Of a stretch of DNA of 8,882 nucleotides, positions 1-7,206 are shown piece by piece. The position numbers and the translations under genes were made by a program. The notes under the pieces are model-generated. The model saw only the letters and a program-made list of their open reading frames with translations, searched no databases and was not told the origin of the DNA. Within the stretch, counting starts at the first letter, position 1; each line of letters starts with the position of its first letter. Source of the stretch: Comamonadaceae bacterium (GTDB taxonomy: Bacteria; Pseudomonadota; Gammaproteobacteria; Burkholderiales; Burkholderiaceae_C); the NCBI GenBank assembly GCA_947374105.1, contig CANCAO010000046.1:1-8882 (forward strand), written 5' to 3'.

Positions 1-909
1 GCACCCGGTCTGGTCAAAAATCTCTTGAAAGCAAGTCGGACTGGTCACGTTGATCTCGGTCACACAATCGCCAATCACGTCGATGCCTGCCAGCAAGAGC
101 CCGCGCGCAGCCAGGATGGGGCCAATCGCTTCGCCAATCTCACGGTCACGCGCGCTCAGGGGCTGGGCCACGCCCTTACCGCCTGCGGCCAGGTTGCCGC
201 GCACCTCGCCACCTTGAGGGATGCGCGCCAAACAATAGGGTACGGGCTTGCCGCCAATCACCAGCACGCGTTTATCGCCTTGCGCGATTTCAGGCAAGAA
301 CTTTTGCACCATCACGGTCTGCGCGCCATCACGGTTCAGTGTTTCGATGATGCTGCCTAGGTTCAAGCCATCGAGCCCCACGCGAAAGATGCCCATGCCG
401 CCCATGCCGTCCAGCGGTTTGAGGATGATGTCGCGGTGCTCGGAGTGGAACTGTTTAATCGCGGCGGCATCGCGTGTCACCAGCGTCGGGCCAATGAACT
501 GGGGAAACTCCATGATCGCCAGCTTCTCGGGGTGGTCCCGCAGGGCCGCTGGCTTATTGAACACCTTTGCCCCTTCACGCTCGGCCTGCTGCAGCAAATG
601 CGTGGTGTAGAAATACTCACTGTCAAAAGGTGGGTCTTTGCGCATGATGATGGCGTCAAAGTCCTTCAACTCGCTGCGCAGTTCATCCGGTGATTGCGGG
701 AGCTCTGTGAACCAGTGGGTTTTATCGCCTGTGAGCGTGATACGCCGCACCTGCGCTTGCACACGGCCACCGCGTTGCCAAGCGATGTCTTTGGGCTCGC
801 ACGCGGCCAAGCTGTGGCCGCGCCGCTGCGCTTCGCGCATCATGGCGAAGGTACTGTCCTTGTAAATCTGAAAGGACGCTAGCGGGTCGGCAATAAAGAG
901 CAGGTTCAT
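1..909 (-). CDS. gshB: Glutathione synthetase, C-terminal end cut by window edge
   Basis: Joins gamma-glutamylcysteine and glycine using ATP to make glutathione in the cytoplasm, the second step of the pathway begun by gshA upstream. The frame is open from the ATG at 907-909 to the left edge, giving 303 residues that begin [20 protein letters not shown]. The family is about 315 residues long, so only roughly the last 12-20 residues are missing. Visible marks are the N-terminal GshB domain with [17 protein letters not shown], then the ATP-grasp part: [16 protein letters not shown] (nucleotide-binding glycine-rich loop), [29 protein letters not shown] and the metal-binding [12 protein letters not shown] near the end. 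The start codon overlaps the kup stop (ATGA at 906-909) and has only a weak ribosome site (TAGG-like), so translation is probably coupled to kup. Family assignment is secure. The true end cannot be seen. Confidence 0.96.
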   Translation of the reverse strand, partial: MNLLFIADPLASFQIYKDSTFAMMREAQRRGHSLAACEPKDIAWQRGGRVQAQVRRITLTGDKTHWFTELPQSPDELRSELKDFDAIIMRKDPPFDSEYFYTTHLLQQAEREGAKVFNKPAALRDHPEKLAIMEFPQFIGPTLVTRDAAAIKQFHSEHRDIILKPLDGMGGMGIFRVGLDGLNLGSIIETLNRDGAQTVMVQKFLPEIAQGDKRVLVIGGKPVPYCLARIPQGGEVRGNLAAGGKGVAQPLSARDREIGEAIGPILAARGLLLAGIDVIGDCVTEINVTSPTCFQEIFDQTGC

Positions 910-2774
910 ATTTCGATTTTCGAGCCTAACTCAACCACGGCATTGTTGGGCAAGTTAAGAAAGGCGGCGGCCCCGCTGGCGTTATGGTGCATTTGGGCAA
1001 AGAGCTTTTCGCGCCAGGGCATCATGCCGCCGCCAATGGTTGGTATCACGATGTCGCGCGACAGGAAGTAGCTGGTTGTCATATCGTCCAGATCGCAGCC
1101 ACGCCCCCGCAACAAATGCAAAGCAATGGGTAGATCGGGGTCATTCTTGAAGCCGTAATGCACGACAACTTGCCAACAATCATGGCCGAGCGGCTCAATT
1201 TCAATCCGCTTGTCCAGGCCAATCCAGGGCACTTCATGGTGTTGCACGGTCACAAACAGATTGTTGGCATGCAACACCTTGTTATGCTTGAGGTTATGCA
1301 GCATGGCATTGGGCACCGTGCCAGCCTCTGCCGTCAGAAAAACGGCCGTACCGTCCACCCGCACAGGAGGGCTCACGAACACCGCATCCAAAAAAGCAGG
1401 CAGATCGATCGCATCCGCTCTCAACTTCTCATTCAACAAGGCCCGTCCATCCCTCCAGGTCATCAAGATCAAATAAAGAACGACCGCCATCGCCAAGGGA
1501 AACCAGCCGCCTTGCACGATCTTAAGTGAGTTGGAGGCGAAGAAGAAAAGATCGACGATGACGAAGAAACCGGTTGCAGCGATGCACAACCACAAGGGGT
1601 AACCCCAGCCATAGCGCACGACATAAAAGGTGAGCAGGGTCGTAATCACCATGACCAGGCTGACTGAAATACCATACGCCGCAGCCAACGCAGAAGACGA
1701 TCCAAACAAACTAACGGCAGCCACCACGCCGGCCAGCAAAAGCCAGTTCACAGCGGGAATATAGATTTGTCCGGTATCGTGAATCGAGGTGTGCAAAATC
1801 GATAAGCGTGGCAGAAATCCAAGCTGAATTGTCTGCTTGGTCGCAGAAAATGCGCCCGTGATCAAAGCCTGTGAAGCAATCACAGTCGCAGCTGTGGCGA
1901 GTACCACCATGGGGAGCAGTGCCCAATCGGGCATCATCAGGTAAAACGGGTTTTCGGCCGCTTTGGGGTTGGCCAAAACCAAGGCGCCTTGTCCAAAATA
2001 ATTCAACATCAAAGACGGCATCACCAAACCAAACCAGGCAAGGCGAATTGGCGTTTTACCAAAATGCCCCATATCGGCATACAAGGCCTCAGCCCCAGTG
2101 ACACACAGAAATACGGCTCCGAGTGTGATGAATGCGACGCCGTAATTGGCGCCAGCAAATGCAAAGGCATAACCAGGCCAGATGGCCTTGAGTACCATCG
2201 GATTTTGTATGACCTGTATCGCACCCATCACGGCAATGGCAATAAACCACACGACAGTGATGGGGCCAAAAAATTTCCCTATATCTCCCGTTCCACGACG
2301 CTGTACGGCAAACAGCATAACCAAAACGGCCAATGAAATGGGTACCACATAAGGTTTGGCGTTCGGCGTAATCACCTCCAACCCCTCCACCGCCGACAAG
2401 ACAGAGATGGCAGGCGTGATGACCCCATCGCCAAAGAACAATGCCACACCAAACACCCCCACCATCAGGAGCACACTTCGCAGTTTCGGGTAATCCTTGA
2501 CGGACTGTGACGCGAGGGCCAACAAGGCCATCAAACCGCCCTCCCCCACGTTGTCGGCCCGCATGATCAAGACCACATATTTCAACGAAACAATGAGCGT
2601 CAACGTCCAGAAGAAAAGTGACAAAACGCCCAGTATGTTCTCTGTCGTGACAGGCACATGACCACTGACAAAGACTTCTTTGAAGGCATACAGAACACTG
2701 GTCCCGATATCGCCATAGACAACGCCGATGGCGCCCAGGGTAAGGACCGAGAGTGAGGATTTACTGGATGACAC
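906..2774 (-). CDS. kup: Low-affinity potassium uptake permease Kup (KUP/HAK/KT family)
   Basis: Inner-membrane potassium importer, probably a proton symporter as known for the family. I chose the GTG at 2772-2774 because a GGGGTG ribosome site lies 5 bases upstream and the product is then 622 residues starting [17 protein letters not shown], the same length as E. coli Kup. The open frame extends upstream to an ATG at 2805-2807 and a TTG at 2853-2855, but neither has a good ribosome site. Family marks are [10 protein letters not shown] (about residues 17-26), [11 protein letters not shown] (74-84), [17 protein letters not shown] (115-131) and [13 protein letters not shown] (227-239). About twelve hydrophobic segments fill residues 10-440, followed by a soluble C-terminal domain from about 443. 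The usual GTSPLY reads GTSVLY here. Several sampled 60-base blocks have 45-53% GC, lower than sampled holA sequence (70%). It follows gshA after a 158-base gap and overlaps gshB by ATGA. Confidence 0.95.
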   Translation of the reverse strand: MSSSKSSLSVLTLGAIGVVYGDIGTSVLYAFKEVFVSGHVPVTTENILGVLSLFFWTLTLIVSLKYVVLIMRADNVGEGGLMALLALASQSVKDYPKLRSVLLMVGVFGVALFFGDGVITPAISVLSAVEGLEVITPNAKPYVVPISLAVLVMLFAVQRRGTGDIGKFFGPITVVWFIAIAVMGAIQVIQNPMVLKAIWPGYAFAFAGANYGVAFITLGAVFLCVTGAEALYADMGHFGKTPIRLAWFGLVMPSLMLNYFGQGALVLANPKAAENPFYLMMPDWALLPMVVLATAATVIASQALITGAFSATKQTIQLGFLPRLSILHTSIHDTGQIYIPAVNWLLLAGVVAAVSLFGSSSALAAAYGISVSLVMVITTLLTFYVVRYGWGYPLWLCIAATGFFVIVDLFFFASNSLKIVQGGWFPLAMAVVLYLILMTWRDGRALLNEKLRADAIDLPAFLDAVFVSPPVRVDGTAVFLTAEAGTVPNAMLHNLKHNKVLHANNLFVTVQHHEVPWIGLDKRIEIEPLGHDCWQVVVHYGFKNDPDLPIALHLLRGRGCDLDDMTTSYFLSRDIVIPTIGGGMMPWREKLFAQMHHNASGAAAFLNLPNNAVVELGSKIEI

Positions 2775-2932
2775 AAAAACACCCCGTCTTGAATGGCAGG
2801 GCTCCATGGTATTTGGGATAGCTATTGTGCGACGGCCAGCCCGGACTTGCGTCAATTCAAAAACTCTAAATGCCCAGAAATGTGAAAATGTTGCATTGCA
2901 GCAACTTTCGTTTCAATGAACTTATTCGTAAC
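2775..2932. other. Intergenic gap between gshA and kup
   Basis: This is the only sizeable non-coding stretch in the window, 158 bases if kup starts at the GTG chosen here. It is visibly richer in A and T than the genes. It contains the tail of an 11-base tandem repeat just after the gshA stop, and a small inverted repeat (GTTGC-TGCAAT-GCAAC, 2890-2905, read on minus). A TTGACG hexamer lies at about 2850-2855. No -10 hexamer stands at a proper distance from TTGACG, and the hairpin has no run of T directly after it, so neither a promoter nor a terminator can be called. If kup-gshB has its own promoter, it most likely lies here. Confidence 0.6.
2780..2785 (-). promoter_or_regulatory. Ribosome binding site deciding the kup start
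   Basis: GGGGTG on the minus strand, 5 bases before the GTG at 2772-2774. It resembles the Shine-Dalgarno consensus. The competing upstream ATG (2805-2807) is preceded by ATCCCAAATACC, which has no such site, so the GTG is preferred. Confidence 0.55.
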
Positions 2933-2944
2933 TTATTCGTAACT
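2919..2944. repeat. 11-base tandem repeat across the gshA stop codon
   Basis: On the plus strand AACTTATTCGT occurs at 2919-2929 and again at 2930-2940, followed by a partial third copy (AACT, 2941-2944). On the coding strand the right-hand copy holds the last codons and the TAA stop of gshA. The duplication looks like replication slippage. The second copy is out of frame, so it adds nothing to the protein. Confidence 0.9.
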
Positions 2945-4228
2945 CTCGGCCTGCGGATCCGTGGCTTCCAGTTCGTAGCTAGCGGCCAGCATGGCCAAGC
3001 GCCCAATCACCCCGTACATGTAGAAGCGGTTGGGCATACTGGCCCCCGGCTTGACCCCAGGCTGGGGCAGGTGCGGACTGTCGGCAAACGCCAGAGGGAC
3101 AAAGCTGGAACCTGGTGCGTTGAGGTCTTCATCTTCGCCGCGCTCGGCATGCACCCGGTAAAAACCCCCCACCACGTAGCGGTCCATCATGTACACCACC
3201 GGCTCGGCCACGGCATCGTTCATGCGCTCATGGGTCAACACGCCTTCTTGGATGATGACTTCGCTAACCGTACCGCCGTCTTTGATAGCCGACATCTTGT
3301 TGCGGGTCTTGCTGTTCAAGCTTTCAAGTTCCTTGGCATCGCGCACGGTCATGATGCCCATGCCGCAAGTACCGTTGTCGGCCTTGACCACGACAAAGGG
3401 TTTTTCCTTGATGCCGTATTCCTTGTACTTGCGGCGCACTTTCCCCAGCAAGGCATCCACATTAGTGCTCAGGCAGTCCATCCCCGCACCCTCGGAGAAG
3501 TTGATTTCGCCACACTGATTGAACATCGGATTGATCAACCAGGGGTCAATGCCCAGCAGCTTGCCAAAACGCTTGGACACTTCTTCATAGCTTTTGAAAT
3601 GGTGACTCTTGCGGCGCACGCACCAACCTGCGTGCAAGGGTGGCAAGAGGTACTGCTCATGCAGATCCTCCAAAATGCCGGGGATGCCCGCGCTCAAGTC
3701 GTTATTGAGCAAAATCGTGCAGGGATCGAAGTCCTTCAGGCCCAAACGGCGCTTGTTCCGGATTACCGGCTCAAGCGTGATGGACTCACCATGAGGCAAC
3801 TCGATGGTGGTGATTTTCTTGATAGCTGGGTCAATGGAGCCGATGCGCACATTCAAACCAGCCAAGTGAAAAATGCGCCGCAACTGCGCCAGATTGCTCA
3901 AATAAAACGTATTGCGCGTGTGGTTCTCGGGAATCAGCAACAGGTTACGGGCTTCAGGACAGATTTTTTCAATCGCTGCCATGGCAGCCTGCACGGCCAA
4001 CGGCAACATCGCGGGCGTGAGGTTGTTCCAACCACCGGGGTACAGATTGGTGTCCACCGGTGCGAGCTTAAAACCTGCGTTGCGAATATCCACTGAACTG
4101 TAAAACGGAGGTGTGTGCTCCATCCACTCCAAGCGGAACCAGCGCTCAATGGTGGGGGTGGCGTCCAGAACGCGTTGCTCCAATTCGTTGATGGGGCCAC
4201 TCAGGGCCGTGATGAGGTGGGGAACCAT
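2933..4228 (-). CDS. gshA: Glutamate-cysteine ligase, Acidithiobacillus ferrooxidans type
   Basis: Makes gamma-glutamylcysteine from glutamate, cysteine and ATP, the first and usually limiting step of glutathione synthesis. The 431-residue protein matches in length and character the proteobacterial 'gshA_ferroox' family (TIGR02049 from memory), which is unrelated in sequence to the E. coli-type GshA. Supporting stretches are APVDTNLYPGGWNNL (residues 56-70), LIPENHTRNTFYL (98-110), LHAGWCVRRKSHHFKSYEEV (198-217), WLINPMFNQCGEINFSEGAG (230-249), an ATP-grasp-like loop VVVKADNGTCGMGIMTV (279-295) and PNRFYMYGVIGRLAMLAASY (399-418). The ATG at 4226-4228 has a clear GTGAGGG ribosome site 8 bases upstream. 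Only 3 bases separate it from the proA stop, so the two are certainly co-transcribed. The stop codon sits inside an 11-base tandem repeat. The family is firm; catalytic residues are not assigned individually. Confidence 0.94.
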   Translation of the reverse strand: MVPHLITALSGPINELEQRVLDATPTIERWFRLEWMEHTPPFYSSVDIRNAGFKLAPVDTNLYPGGWNNLTPAMLPLAVQAAMAAIEKICPEARNLLLIPENHTRNTFYLSNLAQLRRIFHLAGLNVRIGSIDPAIKKITTIELPHGESITLEPVIRNKRRLGLKDFDPCTILLNNDLSAGIPGILEDLHEQYLLPPLHAGWCVRRKSHHFKSYEEVSKRFGKLLGIDPWLINPMFNQCGEINFSEGAGMDCLSTNVDALLGKVRRKYKEYGIKEKPFVVVKADNGTCGMGIMTVRDAKELESLNSKTRNKMSAIKDGGTVSEVIIQEGVLTHERMNDAVAEPVVYMMDRYVVGGFYRVHAERGEDEDLNAPGSSFVPLAFADSPHLPQPGVKPGASMPNRFYMYGVIGRLAMLAASYELEATDPQAESYE

Positions 4229-4231
4229 GCT

Positions 4232-5548
4232 TTAAGCCCTCACTTCGCCCTGTCCCAGCACAATGTATTTCAGCGAGGTCAACCCCTCCAGACCCACCGG
4301 CCCACGGGCGTGGAATTTGTCGGTACTGATGCCGATTTCGGCACCTAAGCCGTACTCGAATCCATCAGCGAAGCGGGTACTCGCATTCACCATCACGCTT
4401 CCAGAATCAACCTCACGTAAAAAGGCTTGGGCGTGCATGTGGTCCCGCGTGAGGATGGCGTCGGTGTGGTGACTGCCGTAGTGGTTGATATGGGCAATGG
4501 CTTCGTCCAGTCCGGCCACCACTTTGATGCTGATGATGGGGGCGAGGAATTCTTCAAACCAGTCTTGCTCAGTCGCGGCGACGATCACGGGCGGGTGCTG
4601 GCCTTCGACAGGCTCAGACCGAACGGCATTTTTCACCAAGGCAAGCGCTTCGGGGTCGCAGCGCATCTCCACCCCTTTGGCGGCGAACACCGCTGCAATG
4701 CGGGGCAAGAACGTAGGCGCTACGCCGCGCGCCACCAGCAGGCTCTCACTCGCATTGCAGGGGCTGTATTTATTCGTCTTAGCGTTGTCGGCCACGCGCA
4801 CGGCCATCTCCAAATCGCAGGGGTCGTCCACATAGACGTGGCAGTTGCCATCCAAGTGCTTGATGACGGGCACTTTGGCATCGCGGCTGATGCGCTCAAT
4901 GAGTGACTTGCCACCACGCGGGATAATAACGTCCACATACTGCGGCATGGTGATGAGCTGGCCCACCACCTCGCGTTCGGTGGTTTGCACCAGTTGCACA
5001 GCGTCGGCGGGCAAGCCGCTTTCCACCAGTGCTTGTTGTACCAGCCGCGCCAGCGCTTTGTTTGAATCAATGGCTTCGGAACCACCGCGCAAGATGCAGG
5101 CATTACCGCTCTTGATGGACAGGCTGGCCGCCTCGATCGTGACGTTGGGGCGGCTCTCGAAAATCATGCCGAACACGCCAATCGGCACGCGCATTTGCCC
5201 GACCTGAATGCCACTGGGTTGCTGCTTCATGCCGCTGATTTCACCGATGAGGTCAGGCATGGCGGCGAGTTGCTCGCAGCCCTGGGCCACAGTCTCAATC
5301 ACCTTGGGCGTGAGCTTGAGGCGGTCCACCATGGGTTCGGACAAACCGTTGGCCAGCGCACGCGCCAAGTCCAACGCGTTGTTGGTCGCCAAGATGGCTA
5401 TGTTGGCGCGCAAGAGGGCGGCCAGTCTGCGCAACGCCGAATTTTTGGTGGCCGTGCTGGCCTTGGCCATCAGGAATGAGGCGGCCTTGGCTTGCAGGCC
5501 CAGGGTCTGGGTGTATTCGGCAATGTTGAACGCATTCATGCGGGTCAT
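4232..5548 (-). CDS. proA: Gamma-glutamyl phosphate reductase (proline biosynthesis)
   Basis: Reduces gamma-glutamyl phosphate with NADPH to glutamate semialdehyde, the second step from glutamate to proline; cytoplasmic, aldehyde-dehydrogenase fold. The product is 438 residues from the ATG at 5546-5548, which overlaps the holA stop as ATGA. A second ATG at 5537-5539 (MNAFNIAEY) is an equally plausible start, three residues shorter. Marks are [70 protein letters not shown], the catalytic cysteine in [14 protein letters not shown] (Cys264) and the C-terminal [20 protein letters not shown]. It is about 20 residues longer than E. coli ProA (417). Part of this excess is a loop at residues 310-317, RSEPVEGQ, encoded by a short repeat-like sequence (see the repeat at 4602-4626). 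The proB kinase partner is not in the window. Confidence 0.97.
   Translation of the reverse strand: MTRMNAFNIAEYTQTLGLQAKAASFLMAKASTATKNSALRRLAALLRANIAILATNNALDLARALANGLSEPMVDRLKLTPKVIETVAQGCEQLAAMPDLIGEISGMKQQPSGIQVGQMRVPIGVFGMIFESRPNVTIEAASLSIKSGNACILRGGSEAIDSNKALARLVQQALVESGLPADAVQLVQTTEREVVGQLITMPQYVDVIIPRGGKSLIERISRDAKVPVIKHLDGNCHVYVDDPCDLEMAVRVADNAKTNKYSPCNASESLLVARGVAPTFLPRIAAVFAAKGVEMRCDPEALALVKNAVRSEPVEGQHPPVIVAATEQDWFEEFLAPIISIKVVAGLDEAIAHINHYGSHHTDAILTRDHMHAQAFLREVDSGSVMVNASTRFADGFEYGLGAEIGISTDKFHARGPVGLEGLTSLKYIVLGQGEVRA
4237..4243 (-). promoter_or_regulatory. Ribosome binding site of gshA inside the end of proA
   Basis: GTGAGGG on the minus strand, 8 bases before the gshA ATG and within the last codons of proA. 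It is the best ribosome site in the window and supports both the start and co-transcription with proA. Confidence 0.7.
4602..4626. repeat. Short dispersed-type repeat embedded in proA
   Basis: Plus strand CCTTCGACAGGCTCAGACC followed by GAACGG, with TTCG and CGAA near its two ends. I recall near-identical sequences (CTTCGACAGGCTCAGCCCGAACGG and close variants) as abundant short repeats, often intergenic, in Comamonadaceae and some other bacteria. Only one copy is in this window, so repetition is not shown here. In proA it is read through as RSEPVEG, at a place where E. coli ProA has a shorter loop. Confidence 0.65.
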
Positions 5549-6618
5549 TTTCTCACGTTGCACTGAGAACACAAGGTGTTTGCGAGTCGGTGCAGGGCCT
5601 GCCAGGGATCGGCCGGCCAGTCGGCTTGCTTCAAGCCTTTGACGATGCCATCAACGAGGTGCGCCGATTGCAATAACTCGGCCAGACTCGCCGCGCTGAG
5701 TCGCGGCAGCACGCGCTCGAACAGCCGCTCGCGCACGCCCCAAATGCGCTGCTCACGCAAGGCCATGGGCAAGGGGCGGCCCTGGCTCATGGCGTCTTTG
5801 ACGCGCACCAGGGCACGGATGTCTTCACTCAAGGCGTAGTGCACCAGCACCTCGGCCACGCCTTCGGCCTGTAGGCCGTCCAGCATGCGCTGTACCCGCT
5901 CAGCCTGCCCAGCCAGCACCGCCTCAGACAGTTTGAACACGTCATAACGCGCCACATTGAGCACGGCCCGCTCCAACTGCTCGAAACTCAATTCACCACC
6001 GGACTGATTGGCGCTTGGCGGGTACAGCAAGGCCAGTTTCTGAATCTCCTGATGCGCAGCCAACAAATTTCCCTCAACCCGATCTGCGAAAAATTGCAAG
6101 GTACGCTGTCCCTCCTCGCCCGCAGCCACCCGAAGCCCTTGCAGCGCGAGTCGCTGCGCAATCCACTGCGGCAAGGCATTGCGCTCCACCGGCGTGAGCG
6201 CCAGCGTGACGCCAAAGCTCTCCAGTGCAGTAAACCAGGCGGCACTCTGGGTCGCCTTGTCCAGGCGCGGCAGCAACACCAGCGTGAGCGTGCTGTCGTT
6301 GTCACGGGACTGCTGCGCCAACTGCTGCAAGGCAGCACTGCCCTCCTTGCCCGGCTTGCCTGAGGGAACGCGAATTTCCACGATTTGCTTGTCGGCAAAC
6401 AGGCTCAGGTTGCCGCCTGCCGCCAGCACTTCGCTCCAGTCAAAGTGCGCGCCCGCTACGGTGTGGACGGTGCGCTCGGTATAGCCCTGCGTGCGCGCCA
6501 TCGCCCGAATGGCGTCTGCGGCTTCTTGCGCCAGCAAAGGCTCATCGCCATGAATCGCGTACAGGCTTTTAAGGCCCTTGTTGAGGTGGTTGTCGAGCTG
6601 GGCGAAGGCGACTTGCAT
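5545..6618 (-). CDS. holA: DNA polymerase III subunit delta (clamp loader)
   Basis: Delta is the clamp-opening wrench of the DNA polymerase III clamp loader, binding the beta sliding clamp and helping load it on primed DNA. The product is 357 residues (E. coli delta is 343), starting [20 protein letters not shown] at the ATG 6616-6618. Visible family features are the N-terminal [16 protein letters not shown] segment (residues 18-33), the beta-contacting region around [20 protein letters not shown] (68-87), the conserved [19 protein letters not shown] (182-200), and the collar-domain helices with [17 protein letters not shown] and the C-terminal half to residue 357. The canonical P-loop is absent, as expected for delta. 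The ribosome site is weak, and the gene follows lptE by 18 bases, a neighbourhood typical of Proteobacteria (leuS-lptE-holA). The last four bases hold the proA start. Confidence 0.94.
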   Translation of the reverse strand: MQVAFAQLDNHLNKGLKSLYAIHGDEPLLAQEAADAIRAMARTQGYTERTVHTVAGAHFDWSEVLAAGGNLSLFADKQIVEIRVPSGKPGKEGSAALQQLAQQSRDNDSTLTLVLLPRLDKATQSAAWFTALESFGVTLALTPVERNALPQWIAQRLALQGLRVAAGEEGQRTLQFFADRVEGNLLAAHQEIQKLALLYPPSANQSGGELSFEQLERAVLNVARYDVFKLSEAVLAGQAERVQRMLDGLQAEGVAEVLVHYALSEDIRALVRVKDAMSQGRPLPMALREQRIWGVRERLFERVLPRLSAASLAELLQSAHLVDGIVKGLKQADWPADPWQALHRLANTLCSQCNVRK

Positions 6619-6623
6619 AAAGG

Positions 6624-6645
6624 TCAGTCGCTCAATTCAGTCGCT
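6624..6645. repeat. 9-base direct repeat at the lptE end
   Basis: TCAGTCGCT occurs at 6624-6632 and 6637-6645 on the plus strand, separated by CAAT. On the coding strand the right-hand copy contains the final codons and TGA stop of lptE; the other copy fills most of the 18-base gap before holA. It probably arose by a small duplication and may weaken any ribosome site for holA. Confidence 0.85.
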
Positions 6646-7206
6646 GAAGGCGGTTTCTTTCACCGCCGCCAAACGGCGCAAGAGCTGCTGCACGATGTCG
6701 TTTTGCATGCTGCGGTAGAGCTGGGCTTCTTCAACCTCTTTGGACAGCACGGCAGATTCGCTGAAGCTGATGTCTTGCTGGCGCAGCAACTCGGTCTCTT
6801 CAATGATCTCTTTGCCCGCAGGCGTGCGCAGCCGGTATTTGAAGCGGATGCGCAATTGAAACTCGCGCACCTGGCCTGCGGCGTTCATGCCCACCACCGA
6901 CTTCTCACGCAGCTCTTGCAACACATCCAAAATTACTTGTGCATTTTTTTGCAGCGCAGCGTCGGTGATGAGATCCACATTGCCCATGGCGCGCAAATGG
7001 CGCTTGAGCTCAATGCCCAGAACCGATGTGGGCGAGACATTGGTGTAGATCGACTTGAAGGCAAACTCAGGCGTTTGCCGCAACTGAAAACCACAAGCCG
7101 CCAAGCTCGACGCTATCGGCACCACGGCCAGCCAGCTCGCTCCACGCCTCAGCAGCGCACGACGCGGGACATCACGCTCGCTACCGCGCGGCACGGGCAT
7201 CGTCAT
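6637..7206 (-). CDS. lptE: LPS-assembly lipoprotein LptE (RlpB)
   Basis: Outer-membrane lipoprotein that plugs the LptD barrel and helps deliver lipopolysaccharide to the cell surface. The frame gives 189 residues from the ATG at 7204-7206, which overlaps the leuS stop as ATGA; a second ATG at 7198-7200 would give a product two residues shorter. The N-terminus has arginines ([13 protein letters not shown]), a hydrophobic stretch ([10 protein letters not shown]) and a lipobox ending LAAC at Cys38, followed by [18 protein letters not shown], the usual opening of the mature protein. Later parts, including [18 protein letters not shown] and AEAVL-like [20 protein letters not shown], with a closing helix [13 protein letters not shown], fit the family. 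The arginine-rich n-region resembles a twin-arginine signal (see findings). Position between leuS and holA strongly supports the call. The stop codon lies within a 9-base direct repeat. Confidence 0.93.
   Translation of the reverse strand: MTMPVPRGSERDVPRRALLRRGASWLAVVPIASSLAACGFQLRQTPEFAFKSIYTNVSPTSVLGIELKRHLRAMGNVDLITDAALQKNAQVILDVLQELREKSVVGMNAAGQVREFQLRIRFKYRLRTPAGKEIIEETELLRQQDISFSESAVLSKEVEEAQLYRSMQNDIVQQLLRRLAAVKETAFSD

Noticed and set aside
2775..2855. Longer Kup from the TTG at 2853-2855 or the ATG at 2805-2807
   Set aside because: There is no ribosome site before either, the added residues are unlike the family N-terminus, and the GTG start gives the usual 622 residues.
2810..2860. 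Possible sigma-70 promoter for kup (TTGACG)
   Set aside because: The only candidate -10 sequence (CAATAG) lies about 22 bases away, too far for a normal spacer.
2890..2905. Possible terminator hairpin after gshA
   Set aside because: The stem is only 5 base pairs with a 6-base loop, and no run of T follows directly on the minus strand.
2870..4096. 408-codon open frame on the plus strand opposite gshA
   Set aside because: It is the antisense shadow of gshA, is rich in His, Gln and Ala with no recognisable domain, and gshA on the other strand is a clear family member.
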